Shown here in pieces: positions 62,960-64,000 of a stretch of 64,000 nucleotides of DNA. Position 1 is the first letter of the stretch. Each line of letters begins with the position of its first letter. Both the position numbers and the translations under genes were made by a program. This DNA comes from Burkholderia mayonis. Lineage in GTDB: Bacteria; Pseudomonadota; Gammaproteobacteria; Burkholderiales; Burkholderiaceae. Below the pieces are notes generated by a model that was given only the letters and a program-made list of their open reading frames with translations, did not search any database and had not been told where the DNA came from. The stretch lies in assembly GCF_001523745.2 (NCBI RefSeq), contig NZ_CP013387.1:1178001-1242000 (forward strand), read 5' to 3'.

Positions 62960-64000
62960 ATGGCCCGGCGTGAATATCCGAGAACGATGAAGCGCGCAGG
63001 GCCGAAGCTGCTGGTTCCGGTGGTCGTCGCGGCCGCAGCCGCGGTCGCGACCCGCCCCGGATGGGCGCAGACCGCGCCCGTCGCGCCATACCAGGACCCG
63101 GGCCGGCGAGGCGACCCGGCGAGCTGGCGCACGCCGGAATTCACGAACGCATGGGGGCTCGGCGCGATGCACGCCGAGTATGCGTATGCGGCCGGCTATA
63201 CCGGCGCGAACGTCTCGATCGGCGTGCTGGACTCCGGCTACTACGCGCAGCATCCGGAACTGCCCGACAGCCGATTCATTCCGGTGACGGCGGCGGGCGT
63301 ATCGGGCGTGCTGAACGCGAGCAACAACAGTCACGGCACGCTCGTGAGCGGCGTCGTCGGCGGGGCGCGCGACGGTGCCGGCATGCACGGCGTCGCGCCG
63401 GACGCGAAGGTGTTCGTCGGCAACACGAACGCGACGGACGGCTTCCGGTTCGGCGTGTCCGATCCGATGTTTCCCGCGTCGGATGCGAAGTATTTCGCCG
63501 AGGTCTACGACGCGCTCGCCGCGAAGGGCGTGCGCATCATCAGCAATAGCTGGGGCTCGCAGCCGGTCGACGAAAACTACAGCACGCCGAAGAACGTCGC
63601 CGACGCGTACAAGCTGCACGAGGCGGTGCGCATCCGCACCGGCCAGGGCACATGGCTCGACGCGGCCGCCAAGGTGTCGCGCGACGGCGTGATCAACAAC
63701 TTCAGCGCGGGCAACACCGGCTACGACAACGCCAGCCTGCGCGGCTCGTATGCGTACTTCCATCCGGAGCTCGAAGGGCACTGGATGACGACGACGGGCT
63801 ACGATCAGTTGAGCGGCCAGGTCTACAACAAGTGCGGGATCGCGAAGTGGTGGTGCGTGATGGCGCCGACCGGCGTGCCGTCCACGTCGTACTCCGGCAG
63901 CGCGTCGGCGCCGACGGGCCCGACCTATGCGAACTTCAACGGGACGTCGGCGGCCGCGCCGCACGCGTCGGCCGCGCTCGCGCTGATCATGGAGCGGTTC
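62960..64000 (+). CDS. Subtilisin-like (S8) serine protease, probably autotransporter (3' end outside window)
   Basis: 347 residues visible; the frame is still open at the edge. A basic N-terminus with an Ala/Val-rich signal (LLVPVVVAAAAAVATRPGW, AQTAP) precedes an S8 domain with Asp (SIGVLDSGYY), His (NNSHGTLVSGVV) and Ser (NGTSAAAPHASAAL). The opening QDPGRRGDPASWRTPEF and the long inserts resemble SphB1/BcaA-like autotransporter proteases of Burkholderia and Bordetella, but the passenger end and translocator are not seen. GAGGGG lies 8 bases before ATG 62960. It may process surface proteins. Confidence 0.85.
   Translation, partial: MARREYPRTMKRAGPKLLVPVVVAAAAAVATRPGWAQTAPVAPYQDPGRRGDPASWRTPEFTNAWGLGAMHAEYAYAAGYTGANVSIGVLDSGYYAQHPELPDSRFIPVTAAGVSGVLNASNNSHGTLVSGVVGGARDGAGMHGVAPDAKVFVGNTNATDGFRFGVSDPMFPASDAKYFAEVYDALAAKGVRIISNSWGSQPVDENYSTPKNVADAYKLHEAVRIRTGQGTWLDAAAKVSRDGVINNFSAGNTGYDNASLRGSYAYFHPELEGHWMTTTGYDQLSGQVYNKCGIAKWWCVMAPTGVPSTSYSGSASAPTGPTYANFNGTSAAAPHASAALALIMERF

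Overview
The window reads as chromosomal DNA of a Burkholderia species, most likely a member of the B. pseudomallei complex. The support is the very high GC and strong GC3 bias of most genes, a class A beta-lactamase with the PenA architecture (Tat-like RR start plus lipobox) placed directly downstream of an nlpD-like gene as in B. pseudomallei, a Burkholderia-type general porin, and a VgrG/Tle4/Tli4/PAAR type VI secretion module. The PenA sequence differs at many positions from the B. pseudomallei enzyme as I remember it, so I do not name a species.

Layout. (1) 1-6989: a plus-strand, visibly lower-GC terpenoid gene cluster: the 3' end of a methyltransferase, a class I terpene synthase, a class II (DxDTT) terpene cyclase, a cytochrome P450, a second and paralogous methyltransferase, and a Rieske oxygenase. 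(2) 7080-9886: a decayed scar made of a YecA/SEC-C gene cut at its 5' end and carrying an amber codon, a fragment of an IS5-family transposase with several in-frame stops, and a tyrosine recombinase split by an amber codon. This looks like the edge of a transferred island. (3) 9999-28877: ordinary chromosome: an Lrp regulator divergent from a PLP gamma-lyase/synthase, a secreted Ala/Gly-rich protein, arylamine N-acetyltransferase, a four-gene Baeyer-Villiger monooxygenase/SDR/metal-hydrolase/alpha-beta-hydrolase operon preceded by a perfect inverted repeat, a lysoplasmalogenase-like membrane protein, a sulfonate-type binding protein, MerR and GNAT genes, a DHA2 exporter, a chemoreceptor and a NERD-helicase. 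(4) 29510-35616: a compact T6SS toxin island, minus strand, in the order vgrG, lipase effector, immunity protein, PAAR. (5) 36542-45595: a BetR-type regulator with a pseudo-receiver, a FAD oxidase, a K+ channel, hydrolases, a CMD protein, a 14-unit octanucleotide repeat upstream of an ornithine-cyclodeaminase-like gene, an esterase and an OpgC-like acyltransferase. (6) 46022-49180: a porin gene whose stop codon is followed without a gap by a group II intron; the intron carries a 7-nt EBS1 candidate exactly complementary to the last 7 nt of the porin gene. (7) 49680-55268: two LysR regulators, a 34-codon membrane peptide gene, nlpD-like, penA and a short fimbrial-like secreted protein. (8) 55589-62531: a complete rpiR-ddpXABCDF operon for hydrolysing and importing D-Ala-D-Ala. 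(9) 62960-64000: the start of an S8 serine protease that runs off the window.

The most interesting parts are the terpenoid cluster, because two related methyltransferases, a class I synthase, a class II cyclase and two oxygenases suggest a methylated or otherwise non-canonical terpenoid, and the porin-associated intron, because its target is the conserved 3' end of porin genes and could be shared by paralogues.
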